This document shows positions 11,740 to 22,899 of a DNA stretch of 64,000 bases, in pieces. Position numbers and translations under genes: made by a program. How positions within the stretch are numbered: the first letter of the stretch is position 1; every line of letters begins with the position of its first letter. The notes beneath the pieces were generated by a model that was not told where the DNA came from, ran no database searches, and saw only the letters and a list, made by a program, of their open reading frames with translations. This DNA comes from Sciurus carolinensis (lineage: Eukaryota > Chordata > Mammalia > Rodentia > Sciuridae), in NCBI RefSeq assembly GCF_902686445.1, contig NW_025920105.1, positions 1,067,120-1,131,119 on the forward strand. The letters are read 5' to 3'.

Positions 11740-11986
11740 TTAAAAATGTACTATCACAGGGTTCTTGGACACCAGTGCTGATGTTACAGATACCTGTCTC
11801 AAAGAGGCCACCCAGTTTGGGGCATTGGAGGAAATAATGAATAGATGTCTTAAGGCTCTCTATGGTTGCAATGCTCCACCCCTTCCAAAACACAGCAAGT
11901 TATTACTCATATTCAACCATACATTATGGCAATTCCCTTTTCTAAATGGGGCAGAGAAATCTTACACAAATTATAAACATCTATGA
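11740..11986 (+). pseudogene. Retroviral aspartic protease remnant
   Basis: Translation gives 'GFLDTSADVTD' near 11,760-11,795, the active-site loop of a retroviral aspartic protease, with Ser in place of the usual Gly in the catalytic triplet. The frame continues to a stop at 11,984-11,986. It follows the dUTPase segment after about 85 bases with stops, as expected for a joined dUTPase-protease region. The altered triplet and nearby stops show it is dead. Confidence 0.7.
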
Positions 11987-12059
11987 AGTTGCTCTTTTTT
12001 ATTGGGGCCTCTGTGGAATTGACTGCTTACCATTAAAATGGAAGGTCACCACTCAGGTC

Positions 12060-12870
12060 TGGGTAGAACAATGACCATTGTATAGAATGTGGCAGCTGCA
12101 GAGGCCCTTATTCAAGAACACTTACAATTGGGACATATTAAACCTTTTACCTGCCCATGGAATACACCTATTTTTATCATAAAGAAAAATGGAAATGCAG
12201 AGTATTATAAAATTTAAAAGAAACTGATAAACGCATACATACTATGCTCCACTTCAATGAGGATTGCCTAACCCTAATATAAATCCTCAGGATTTTTCCT
12301 TATATGAAATATACTAAAAGATTTTTTTTTACTATTCATCTCTTTCCTGACAAATGAGAAAAAATGCCTTCACTGTTCCTGTTTTCAATCATCATAAGCC
12401 TGCTGATAGATATCAGTGGAAAGTTCTTCCTCAATGTATGTTAAATAGCCCCACATTTTGTAAATAATGTTCTTTAGCCTTTCTGATAATTATTTTTACA
12501 TATTCTTGTTTATAATTATATTGATAATTTTATTGCTGGGTCAATACTTACAGCAGAAACTTTAAATTATAGCACATTCTATTACAATCTGGCCTCCATG
12601 TGGCCACAGGGAAAAAAAATTCAACAACTCACTATTAACTATTTTTGACTTAAGATACTTCAACTTTATTCCATTCCTCATACTCCAAAACTGACTCTTC
12701 CTTCCAAATTTTCCTTAGTTCATTTACAACAATTTTTAGGACGTTTAATTTGGACTCAATCATATATTTCTTTAACTACTGATACATTGTTGCCTTTTTC
12801 TCACCTGTTAAAAAAAATAATCCCACCATTTTTCCAGTTAATTCTGCACTGACTGCAGCTCTTCACTCTG
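12060..12870 (+). pseudogene. Retroviral reverse transcriptase remnant
   Basis: Near 12,115-12,215 the sequence reads 'HIKPFTCPWNTPIFIIKKNGN', the N-terminal fingers region of a retroviral RT. Further RT-like pieces follow in changing frames to about 12,870. The catalytic region near 12,510-12,545 is degraded. Stops and single-base runs (T and A tracts at 12,311 and 12,610) break every frame. Confidence 0.7.
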
Positions 12871-13119
12871 TTAGTTCTCACTCTCTACAGTTCTACAGAG
12901 AATTTCTCATTCTCTACAGTTCTTATAGACAGACTCCCAACATTCAATGTTCCTTTATCTCTAATAACCTTTACAGGAAAGACTTATGTCTTTGCTGCAG
13001 TTGTTGCCAGTTATAATCAAAACTCGTATAATAATAGAATGGTTATATTCTCAATTTTCTGGAAAAATATCTTCCTTATGCTGATATATATGCTCAACTG
13101 TTCTCAGATGATATCAATT

Positions 13120-13849
13120 ATACTTTATGTCTTATAGTAATGGATATTTATGTAATTTTTTATCTTTTTATGGAAAGATTTTACATTTACACTATTTGCA
13201 AATTTCATATTACCTAGCTGTCTTAACTGACTTTTTTTTAGCTCACAACACTTTACATACACTTCTAAATGAATGTCTTTACTTCTTGGGTCAATTCTCT
13301 CTTGCTCCTTTTTCTAAAATCACCTCCATTCCATTTTCCAGTGGGATTACTGTCTATACAGAGAAAAACAAAGGGGTGTGGTATCTATATTCACTGATAA
13401 AAAATGGACTGATTATTACACGTTGCCTTAATCTTCCCCTCAGTAAGCAGAATTACTTGCAATTATTTTGGCTCTTCATATGTTTCCCACTGCCTTAAAC
13501 ATCATTACAGATTCTCAGTATATAGTCAAAGTGATGCCTCACATTTCCACTGATATTTTGTCACCTCATTTGGACTCTAATTTGTTTTCTCTGTTTATCA
13601 CTTTTCAGTCATTCTTTTATAAGATTATTCAGCTCCATATTTCTTGCTCTCATATGTAGCCACACTAAGATTCTTGAACAACTCACTGAAGAAAATACTC
13701 ATGTTGATGCTCCTATAAAATCACTTCATCCACTCTTGTCAGATGCCATGAAATCACACAATTTTTCATCAAAATGCTCACTCATTAATAAAAACCTTTT
13801 TGATTTCCTCTCAAAAGACCTCTTTAATTGTTAATAATTGCTCTCATTG
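13120..13849 (+). pseudogene. RNase H and N-terminal integrase remnant
   Basis: The frame around 13,500-13,530 reads 'IITDSQYIVKV', the characteristic second acidic motif of retroviral RNase H, and the preceding 13,340-13,500 part fits the start of the domain. After 13,660 the sequence is consistent with the His/Cys zinc-binding end of integrase. The provirus A insertion cuts it at 13,849; integrase continues at 21,306. Confidence 0.7.
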
Positions 13850-14390
13850 TGATACCGCCGTTTACCAGTGACGAGTTCTGCTTCTTCTAATGTTGAAGAT
13901 TAAGCACTAGAGAAGCACGCCAAGGCAAGCATATTAAGCAGATTTCTTTAAAGGGAATAATACAGACTTCTACCGGCAAGGAGAAGGGGGCCATGGCTGA
14001 TGTTCTAAAAGTCCCAAGAAGTGAGCACACCCTGCATCTTTTATAGGTTAAAGTCTCTTTTGTTCTCCAGTTCTTTCCCCCCTTATCTCTCCTTCCTGCC
14101 TTCGTGACTAGGCCTGGTTTTGCATTAAGTGAGAAGCCATGGGCAGGGGGAGGGCCAAGGTGATTCAGGCAGATAAGGGCCCAGGGGGCATTAATTAGCA
14201 GCTCCTTGTTTGCAGCCCTTGATAAAGGCAGGTAAATTTGGTAATCAATGGGCTCCGGAGATCTTTGACATTCCATTCTTCCAGGGACAGTCTCCAACTT
14301 CCAAAGGCAGATGGCTTCATGGCTTCATTTCCTCGAATTGACCCGATTTCCTATTTCTACACTAACTACCTGTCCTTAATTCTGGCTTCA
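13850..14390 (-). mobile_element. 3' LTR of provirus A
   Basis: The boundaries are tgatacc at the left and ggcttca at the right, so the minus-strand LTR runs TGAAGCC to GGTATCA. A TATA-like ctataaaag lies on the minus strand at 14,038-14,046. The polypurine tract aaaggggagaa is the reverse complement of 14,391-14,401, directly upstream in sense orientation. It matches 20,767-21,305 almost throughout. The 136-codon minus-strand frame across it is not a viral gene. Confidence 0.93.
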
Positions 14391-17300
14391 TTCTCCCCTT
14401 TAGCTATAGGAACTCCTAACTGCTTTAAGGAAAAGGGGGCGTCAGTCATTCTGGCTGCTTTGAAGCTGAAAGGGGGCAGTGAGGCGCAAAGCAGTTTGGA
14501 GTTCCTTTTTTAAAAATCAGGTCAATCGAGGGGTCCAAGGTAGAAGTCTGGTTGGGGAATAGCAGGTTGTAAAGTCATCTGGGGGTGGGTGCTTCTATGA
14601 TAGAAGAACAAAAAGACATGAGTTCTGAAATGAGATTAGTACAAAGTAAATGTTGCAGCATCTGGAAATTGCCACTGAGTATCATGAAAATGACAGAAGT
14701 CAATCTCTCACCAGGAGGTGGAAGAACTGAGAAATTGTTCCCATAACTAGGCCTAGCAAAGGCTGGAAAGGACAAGGCCTTTATTTGGGAACTTTAACAT
14801 TGTCCAGGTTATCAGGAATGTAAACACAACATTTAACTCTTAATGTCATAGATGTCCCCAGAAAATATAGTTAAGCTACTTAATGTCATTTGATTCTTGT
14901 AAAATATCCCTTTATTGGTATAACCTGTGTTAGAGATCTCTATACTTCCATTACTTAGGGCTAGATAATCATACGAGCAAACATAGATTAAGTCTACCTG
15001 TGTAGCTTAGGAAGGTCTGCAGACCTTAAACTGACTAAAAACTTCTGGCAGTTTCTCTTGAGAGTTTTCAGGCACATTTGCTGAAGAATCTTTTATTTGT
15101 AGCTTCCAGTCTTTATTCTAGTGGGCTAATACAAGTGTACATCTTAAGTTACATTTAACTATTATTTCTTTTAAATGCCCAAGAATGGCTATATTTTGGT
15201 TTTAACTGTTTTGCTGGGTGTCTAAGATCAAGCTGGTCAAATTGACCTGGTTCCTGTCTTGTTAAAGAGTCAGCTGAGTTCCCACAGGGGCCACTTGTAG
15301 AGAACTTAAGAGCAGCTTCTTAGCTCCACCAGTGCTATTGGTTAGGTAGGGTCTCCTTGATGAGGTGACTTCCTTTGGAAGTATAAAGGGATGTCTCCCT
15401 TTTTCCATGACCCTCCTTTGCAGCAGATGCACTGAGTGATTTTTCATCCTCTAGTCTCAACAATCTCCTTGATCAGGAGGCTGTGCGACCCAGAGTTGCA
15501 GCACTCCTTAGAGAAGTCCTCTTATTCCCTGGGTTCAGGCTGACTGAGGGCAAAAGATCCAAATACTGGTCTATCTTGCCTTCTGTATTTAATTCCAATC
15601 TCTAAGTTTGATCTTAGTCATCCAGCAAGCCAGTCTCGCCAGTCATAAAGTAAGAGTACTGGGCTTTAAATTCAATGTCCATTAACTTTGCAGTTATTTA
15701 CCCTTTTATCTAGCTGGAGTCTGCATTAATACTGGAAGTTACCACTATCTGTTAGGTGATGGCTTATTATCACAAGTTACCTAGGTTGTGTGTTCTTGAA
15801 GCACCTACTTCTGCAAAACATTAACAGGTAACAATTTTACAAAATGAAATTAGCAAGAGTAAAAATATATTCAGCTTGTATAATAGCTATCTTGAATTTT
15901 GACTGAGAACCACATTATATTCCCTATTTGAGATCATATAACTTTAAATAAGCTGAAGTCTGACTTATTTTGGAGTCACTCTAACATGCAGTAAGGTAAG
16001 AGCCTTATCTCAGGTAAGGCGTGGCTCTTTACAGATCTTAAGTGTTCTTATTCTGATGTTGATTTTTGCTTCTTCCTTAAATATCATTAAGTAGTTTACA
16101 TATACTGTTTCCTGAGTCTAAGCTTAAAATTACCATTACAGACAAGTTTAACCTGGAGAATAGCAGCTTGATAAATTCCCTGCTTTAAAACTTGTATACC
16201 TGAAAAATATGAACACATTTAATATACAACTAGTGACCACTTCACAATTACCTTGACGCTTTTTATATAAACTTTATAATTAACACAATTTAACATTGTA
16301 TCTAAAACATGAATCAAAGAAAGGCTGAGAGAGCTTTTAACTTTCCTTTTGTGTGTCAAAGTGGCAAAATATTTTCATGTTTCACAAAATTAACCTTTAA
16401 ACAAGTCAGGCTCTAATGTTTAGAAATACATCTACATTTGAAATTCTTTATCTCAGTGTAAAAAGTAACAAATTTTACATATACCCTATTGATAACAGGT
16501 CCTATAATAGAACATTAAATGATAGAAATTAATCCCCAATAAAATTTACTCTTTATAAGCTTAAAATTACCATTACAGACAAGTTTAACCTGGAGAATAG
16601 CAGCTTGATAAATTCCCTGCTTTAAAACTTGTATACCTGAAAAATATGAACACATTTAATATACAACTTGTGACCACTTCACAATTACCTTGACGCTTTT
16701 TTCTTACCAAATTTAGTTTAAGAAAAATGTAGACTCTGTAACACAGTACAATACTCTAACAGTTGTTTAACCATAATTGTATACACCCCAATTTTTAAGA
16801 CTAATTGTTCTAAAGAATAAAACTTAATAGACAGAAAGTTGAGTAAATTAGTGTTTCTAAGAAATCCTTGCCATTTTACCATATAGATTAAACTTTGGTT
16901 TATATCAGAACATTAGTATTTCACCTTAGGAAAAACCTTAAATAGCTTTAGCTGTCTCACATACATACAACCAACTTAGTTACATGCAAACTTGTTGAAA
17001 CTTGCCCTTTACATACACAGACTTTCTTAGCACTTACTTAGACCCTCATGTATTTCATCACACAAGCACTTTCTTACCCAGAAACATTTCCTTTTTCCTT
17101 TTACTAAATATATTTCCATACCCAGAACCTTTTATTTTCTCTTTCCTATTCATTGACCCCTTTTTGTTCACATTCTGAAACAACTCTTATGAAATTTCTG
17201 AATTTAGATAAATTACTCTATTTTAATAAGATTGAATATTTTGCTGTTTATAGTACTCTAATTGAAACACAGTTGAAACTTTTGGGACACTTTGTATATA

Positions 17301-18002
17301 GAGTTGCACTTGTTAGGACATAACTCCTAGTAACCTTGTTTTTAGGTTAGTGATGACACAAAGCAAGTTTAAACCCTTTTATTTACTAACCTATAAAAAC
17401 ACCAATAATGTTTAAGTATGATACCCCATGGAATTTAAAGAGTTAAGAGTACTTGAAGTTATTTAACAATTAGCATTTTAACTTTGAAAATTAATCAGAT
17501 GTCTCTACAAACACATTTGAGTAATCCCATACATGTTAACTCTAATTCACTTATTCTGTAAAAACCAAGAAATCAGACAAGTGTCCTGAACAGTATTTGC
17601 TGTCTCTTTCCTGTTGAAGAAAAGTCTTAGAAACAATTGATATTAGACATTTTATTAACATCAATATTTTATTAGCTTAACCACCTAGAGATTTGCGAGT
17701 TATTTTCAAAGACATTTTACTTTCATTAGTTTACCCAATTTGAATTGAACCTTTAAATCACGTGAATTAAAAGTATTTGGATCCATTTTTAAATTTTAAT
17801 TTTAGGAGCGCTCAGTTTTGATACAGACAACACCAGACAGCACGACATACAAATAACACAAAATCAAAGGCCTTGTAACTTTATAGGTGAATCTCCATTG
17901 CAATGTAACAGATGTTCAAAAACTCTAGTTGAATAAAAAGTAGAATTGATCAAAAAAATCATGAGCTCAAAAAAAACATAATTAAAAAAAAACAAGAGTC
18001 CT
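14391..18002 (-). other. Non-coding AT-rich body of provirus A
   Basis: This occupies the place where the rest of pol and env would be, yet no frame exceeds about 66 codons and no retroviral motif is visible. It aligns with 33,831-37,296 in provirus B over nearly its full length with scattered substitutions and short gaps. A 66-codon minus-strand frame (14,575-14,775) and a 61-codon one (15,262-15,447) have counterparts in B, but the differences change amino acids about as often as chance would, so they do not look selected. Origin unknown: captured host sequence or an ancient retroviral 3' region. Confidence 0.75.
16119..16701. repeat. Direct duplication of about 145 bp inside provirus A body
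   Basis: The stretch 16,119-16,264 recurs at 16,556-16,701 with only one or two differences by eye (for example actagtgacc against acttgtgacc). Provirus B has a single copy, at about 35,918-36,062, matching the second position. The first A copy is therefore an extra insertion, best explained by template switching during reverse transcription. Confidence 0.85.
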
Positions 18003-18479
18003 GGAAAAATGATACGGTCGTTAATTACTTTAGTAAAGCACCATAAAATTCACTTTTGCTGGAGTTTAGGTAAGGCTCTTTTTTACCTTTTTTTCCTTGG
18101 GTTTGAGACCGGTCTCCTACTGAGCCTTTAGGCTTCCTATTTACATTTCAATGTAAGCCTTGACTGAGATCTGGAAGGATCTAACAGGTTTTAACAGAAA
18201 CTTTGTGCTTAGGGTATTTTAGTCATTTCATTAGGACAGGTTGGATGTCAAAGAAAATTATGAGACCTTATTTTCCATTTCTTTTGAGAATGAAGCTACT
18301 TTGCTAAGTTCCTCACTGAGATATGCCATTGGTTATTGAGTTGCCTATGGCTGCCTATCCAGGATTTATTTTCCCCTTTTGTGACAAACAGGTTAAATTT
18401 TGCTTCATAGGTAAGCTGAGGACAGGAGCTTGAAGTAAGGCCCCTTCCTGGGGCAGAATATTGTCCTATGGTGACTATT

Positions 18480-18990
18480 TCCTGTAGTTGAACCTGTTGA
18501 TGACATAATTAAGCTTTATTTTTTGAGATCTTATAATTCCTATTAGCTAAGAAGTTTAGGAGTTCTGCAATGGCCTTTTGATATTCCTCCTGGGTGGAGA
18601 CACATAAAGGATGTCATTTACTTACTGGAGAACAATCACAGATGTTTTATCTCTGAATTTTGTTAAGTCCTTAGCTAAGGTTTGTCCGGAACAGGTGAGG
18701 GCCATCTAAATCCTGAGGCAATACTGTCTAGGTTAGTTGAGATACAGTATCTGGTTCCTCAAAGGCAAACAAATTGCTATTCAGAGTCTAGCATAAACAG
18801 GAAAAGCCATCTTTTAAATCTAACAGTAAACCAAGCAGCAGTTGGAATCCAAGATAAAAGTGTATGAATTAAGAACTACAGGGTGGGGGAAATTACTGCT
18901 TCATTATTCTAAGGTCTTGGACTAGACAGTTTTCTTTTTAACTCCTAAATGGGCAAATTGCATGGGCTATTGCAAGGCATTAAAAGTTTC
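18480..18990 (-). pseudogene. Gammaretrovirus-like RT remnant (provirus A)
   Basis: On the minus strand, pieces of a class I RT appear in order: a 'PCN...' N-terminal segment near 18,970, an 'IPTAAWFTVRFKRWLF' segment near 18,810, then 'TLAKDLTKFRDK' and 'STQEEYQKAIAELLNFLAN' running to about 18,535. The position of the catalytic Asp-Asp reads 'VND' after a stop codon, so the active site is destroyed. Gag-like sequence lies immediately upstream, so nucleocapsid, protease and the RT start are deleted. Confidence 0.75.
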
Positions 18991-18994
18991 TATC

Positions 18995-19520
18995 AGTTTG
19001 AATGATCTTTAATAAGTCCTTTTTCTTGCCTATATGTTCCCTTTTCTTTCCTTTGATGTCTATTAAAAATGGAAGATGCAAGCTGGAGAAGATCATCTGA
19101 GGATTGATCAGGGCCACGTGCCAATTTTGAAATTTCCTCTAAATATTTGGGACTGACTAAATGATAAATTTATACTTTAAAAGTAGGTGGCCCTTTATGG
19201 ATTCAGGATTCAGAGTGGTGTGCTTTCTTATTGCTTTCCTAAGTCTCTCCATGAAAATAGCAGGACTTTCCTGAAGGCTGCATAATAGTTTTTTAAGGCA
19301 TCCTACTCATTATTCGAATCCCAGTTAGGATGGTTTCTGGGAACTGCCTGTGCTCTAGATGGCTAATAGCATAATTTTCCAGGTGAAGTCAAATACCTGG
19401 CATAAGTTTTGAAACATCTCAATATTCTCAATATTTATTAGGATCCTCCAAAAGCCTCCTTAAATTTTTGTCTATCTTAAGTTGGGAGGGTTCCCTCAAT
19501 TTTCCTCCCTTAGTGGGCGA
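18995..19520 (-). pseudogene. Gag capsid-like remnant (provirus A)
   Basis: The minus strand at about 19,140-19,270 reads 'FMERLRKAIRKHTTLNPE' followed by a charged helix-rich stretch to about 19,000. Its position and pattern fit the capsid C-terminal region of a gammaretroviral gag. It is joined almost directly to RT sequence. Several stops are present. I base this on pattern and position only. Confidence 0.55.
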
Positions 19521-20744
19521 TTCCTCAAGACTTTCTCCTCTCATGGTAGAGATTATTGCTGTCAAGCATGGTAACATATGAAAGGCACTTTTCTTGATCA
19601 TTTGCAATTTAGCAGTATGCAGGCTAGTGGTGAACCTGGCAATACTGTTGAGAGAGAAGCTCCCTTCTGAGTTAGAAGTATTAGGGACGTCTCCCTAACT
19701 GAGCTTCCTTAGGGTCCAGAAAAACCCGTCTCTCACCACCTGGCTTTGCCAAAGTTATTTCTGGCCTTCTTCAGCAAAGTGCTAGGGTCCTAGTTTGCCC
19801 TGTGCTAGAGACCCTGGGAGGATTCAGACTTAAGGGCATTACTGCTTTCCTCCCTGCCACTATAAACTCCTAATTATGAAAAACGATGACAAAAGTAAAA
19901 AGTGTGCCTTTTACCTATCTTCTTGCCCTGTAGACTAAAGGAATCTCCGGAGGGTGAGGGGACATCTATTGGTTGTTAGGCATATAACGCCCTTTGCTTG
20001 GAGGGTCTCATGGGAGGGGTTTTTAAATGCCTCCCTCTTGCAGCTTAAAGAGAACACAGTGAGCACATTTAAGCATGGGAACAGTAATGGGGAGACTCTA
20101 GATAGACTAGTGAAGGCTAACTATGTGAACAAAGGGAACCTGGGCATTTTCATACTAATCATCCCAGGCCTTAATCCTACAGCTTGAATTCCTAATGTCT
20201 GACCGGCAAGGGAAGGGGAGCATCCAGGAGGGAGTGGATGTGCGGGAGTGTTGTGCACTGTATGGCCCATACGGAGGCAAAGGTGATTGGTGCTTTCCCT
20301 CAGTGCCATTGTCTACAGATCAGCCTGGATACCCTTCAGGGCTGTCGGGAGGGGGAGTCTGGAGAAGGAACCTTTGGGGTCCACCCGAGAGTAGCCCGGG
20401 CCGAGAACCCCGCAGTTGCTCCAACCCTTCCTCCACCTCCACGCATCCTGGGCAGATCAGGACTAGGGACACTGTGTACTTGCGGCAATTGCGCTCCGGG
20501 CCTGGACAGAAAAGTAGGAAATGGCTTCAGCAGAGCCCCAACATGCCTGCAGAGCAGGGGATTGGAAACTTGCCTGGGCCAGGAAACCTCTCACCCGAGT
20601 CTTAAGAATGGCGGCTGCACTAACTGCATTTAAGTAGCCGACGGGTGCCCATTTTGCCCTCCAAAAATAAAGAGACAGAAAGAAAGATGCACCTCAAACA
20701 GATGTGGGGTGTGTGGAGAGAGAAGCTTACTTACCTTGGCGTAA
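19521..20744 (-). other. Leader and 5' gag region of provirus A
   Basis: It lies between the primer site and the capsid-like remnant. Next to the primer site the minus strand has a strong splice donor, aggtaagt (plus-strand positions 20,729-20,736). The segment 20,200-20,630 is richer in G+C and CpG than the rest of the element. Plus-strand frames here (20,195-20,633) are antisense to the element and are not considered genes. Confidence 0.6.
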
Positions 20745-20762
20745 ATCTCGCTGGGGCCTCCA
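20745..20762 (-). promoter_or_regulatory. Primer binding site matching tRNA-Thr
   Basis: The minus strand reads tggaggccccagcgagat four bases inside the right LTR. This is complementary to the 3' end, with CCA, of vertebrate tRNA-Thr (UGU), allowing one mismatch at the end. It fixes the element's orientation and identifies the primer class. Confidence 0.85.
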
Positions 20763-20766
20763 AATC

Positions 20767-21305
20767 TGATACCGCCGTTTACCGGTGACGAGTTCTGCTT
20801 CTTCTAATGTTGAAGATTAAGCACTAGAGAAGCACACCAAGGCAAGCATATTAAGCAGGTTTCTTTAAAGGGAATAATACAGACTTCTCCCGGCAGGGAG
20901 AAGGGGGCCATGGCTGATGTTCTAAAAGTCCCAAGAAGTGAGCACACCCTGCATCTTTTATAGGTTAGTCTCTTTTGTTCTCCAGTTCTCTCCCCCCTTA
21001 TCTCTCCTTCCTGCCTTCATGACTAGGCCTGGTTTTGCATTAAGTGAGAAGCCATGGGCAGGGGGAGGGCCAAGGTGATTCAGGCAGATAAGGGCCCAGG
21101 GGGCATTAATTAGCAGCTCCTTGTTTGCAGCCCTTGATAAAGGCAGGTAAATTTGGTAATCAATGGGCTCCGGAGATCTTTGACATTCCATTCTTCCAGG
21201 GACAGTCTCCAACTTCCAAAGGCAGATGGCTTCATGGCTTCATTTCCTCGAATTGACCCGATTTCCTATTTCTACACTAACTACCTGTCCTTAATTCTGG
21301 CTTCA
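20767..21305 (-). mobile_element. 5' LTR of provirus A
   Basis: This is a nearly identical copy of 13,850-14,390. TATA-like ctataaaag lies on the minus strand at 20,955-20,963. It ends at ggcttca before the attg target duplication. Differences from the left copy include gcacaccaag/gcacgccaag, agcaggtttc/agcagatttc and a missing aa near 20,965. Confidence 0.93.
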
Positions 21306-21783
21306 ATTGTACACTCTTTGTTCCCCTAGTAGGAAAACTGTAAACCCTCGAGGTTTACATTCTAATCCTCTTTGGCAGATGGATGTAACTCATTTACCTT
21401 CTTTGCACTTCTATTCCTTTTCACATGTTACCATAGATATCTCCTCAGGCCTTATATGGACCAATGCACATTGTTCAAAGAAGGTCTCAGACTGTATGTC
21501 TCATGTGCTCCTTTGCATTGCTACCATGGATAAACCTCATCATTTAAAACCTCACAATACACCTGCTTATACTTCTAGTGCCCTTGCTCAGTTTTGTAAT
21601 CAAAGGAATATAGTTCTAACCCATAGAATTCCTCACAATCTTACTGGACAGACCTTAGCTGAATGTACATGTCAAATACTTAAAATGTGTCTTTTAAAGC
21701 AAAAAATTCACAATCCAATTTCCAAATTTTATTTGACCTTGGATGAAGAGGACCCTGATTCAAAAAAGAAAGCTCCAATATGA
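21306..21783 (+). pseudogene. Integrase catalytic core remnant of the older provirus
   Basis: The 158-codon frame from 21,307 matches the retroviral integrase core: 'NPLWQMDVTHLP' supplies the first catalytic Asp, 'PHNTPAYTS' covers the second acidic site where His appears to replace Asp, and 'TLAECTC' carries the Glu. It continues the integrase broken at 13,849, as shown by the duplicated attg at both junctions. The frame survives for 477 bases although the enzyme would be inactive. Confidence 0.85.
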
Positions 21784-22425
21784 AAAAGATGTTCAAGAGA
21801 CCCTCTGCCTTTGATTCATCTACTGACTTGGCGGGGGATATAAACAATTTAACAACATCTACTCAACAATTGCTAGTCTACATGTGTTTAGAATATACCC
21901 TGGAAAACTTGATTGCAGCTGTTTGCCAAACTTACCCAAAATTCTATAAATATACTGATGATTACTGTATTATTTCTCTGTTATTGTGTCCCTCTTGAGG
22001 GTGCCTTCATACTTAGCAGAAATTGGTAATTCTTCTGAAATTTGTATCATCAAGCTACTCTTGATAATAGGGCTGCTATGGATTATTTGCTGTTACATCA
22101 TATAGGATGCCAAAATTTTAACAATAAGTGTTTTCAATTTAGCTGATAATAGTAAATCCATTCAAAGGGAATTGGATTATCTTAAAGATATTGTTAAAAA
22201 AGATAGAAGATGATGGTGGTTGAGATTTATTAGACTGATTAACCTCATGGCTGCCAAATTTTACATGGATCAAACAGCTTTTCATTGGAAGATGCTTACT
22301 GATACTTGCCTTATTATGCTGTACTTGTGTTAGCCAATGTTTGCATTCCTTTATCCCTCCACTGTTTTTAAACAGAAGACCAGTCATGTCTATTCAAAAG
22401 GTCATGCACAACAAAAAAGGGGAGT
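21784..22425 (+). pseudogene. 3' region of the older provirus up to the polypurine tract
   Basis: Short frames (21,780-21,998, 72 codons) follow integrase, but I recognise no env domain. It ends in aaaaaaggggagt just before the 3' LTR, the polypurine tract that primes plus-strand synthesis. With only about 640 bases here, env is absent or reduced to its end. Confidence 0.6.
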
Positions 22426-22796
22426 TGTGGGGATTTCAGGTCAATGTACAGAGGAGCAAAAGTCCTTTGAGTTGAGCAAACTCCTTAGGACAAAAGGTGC
22501 TCTGAATGACTTAGAAATGCTCTGCAACTCCTATGTCCTTCAGGCCTGGAGACATTATCTTATTTTAAAATATTTGGTAATAGTGGGCTCTGAGAAGCAA
22601 GTAAGTTATTTAATCTGCACAGTTGCTAATCTAACTGTACTTTGTAACCTAGTGTAACTTGATATGATCTTGGAATAGATAAGACTGGACTGACTTTTCA
22701 ATGAAAACCACTTCTTGCTCTTCACCATCCTGTGTACTTGCCTCTTTATTAATTCTCCCCTTAACCCTTATAGCTGGACTCCAGTTAACCTTTACA
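22426..22796 (+). mobile_element. 3' LTR of the betaretrovirus-like provirus
   Basis: It starts tgtggggatt after the polypurine tract and ends ttaca, 371 bases. It matches the 5' LTR with many substitutions, which indicates an old insertion. Confidence 0.88.
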
Positions 22797-22899
22797 AATA
22801 AGTGTTGGAAATGATATTGCCCAAATTATGTTATTAGATTGTGTGTGCATATGAGATGTACCAATAAAAAAAGTGGAAAAGAAAGAAAAAAAGTAGTCT

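Larger units (their letters stand above)
13850..21305 (-). mobile_element. Provirus A: class I-like ERV, tRNA-Thr primer, inserted in integrase
   Basis: Two LTRs of 541 and 539 bp in the same orientation flank 6.4 kb. The four bases before the left LTR (attg, 13,846-13,849) equal the four after the right one (attg, 21,306-21,309), a 4 bp target duplication typical of gammaretrovirus-like elements. The minus strand is the coding sense because the primer site adjoins the right LTR and the polypurine tract the left one. By eye the LTRs differ at about seven substitutions plus a 2-base gap, roughly 1.3%. Inside, in sense order, are a leader with a splice donor, decayed gag and RT pieces, and a 3.6 kb AT-rich non-coding body shared with provirus B. 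Confidence 0.93.
8878..22796 (+). mobile_element. Old class II (betaretrovirus-like) endogenous provirus, interrupted
   Basis: Two diverged LTRs (8,878-9,238 and 22,426-22,796) flank retroviral remnants in the order zinc knuckles, dUTPase, protease, RT, RNase H and integrase. A dUTPase in front of the protease is the arrangement of betaretroviruses and IAP-like elements, and differs from ERV-L, where it follows integrase. A solo LTR (10,808-11,264) and a complete second provirus (13,850-21,305) sit inside it. Without these the element is about 6 kb, with little or no room for a full env. Many stops and frameshifts, and LTRs that differ at many sites, make this an old inactive copy. Confidence 0.85.

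Noticed and set aside
14575..14775. 66-codon minus-strand frame conserved between provirus A and B (34,007-34,207)
   Set aside because: Of about eight base differences, six change the amino acid, so there is no sign of selection; it is shared only because the bodies are homologous.
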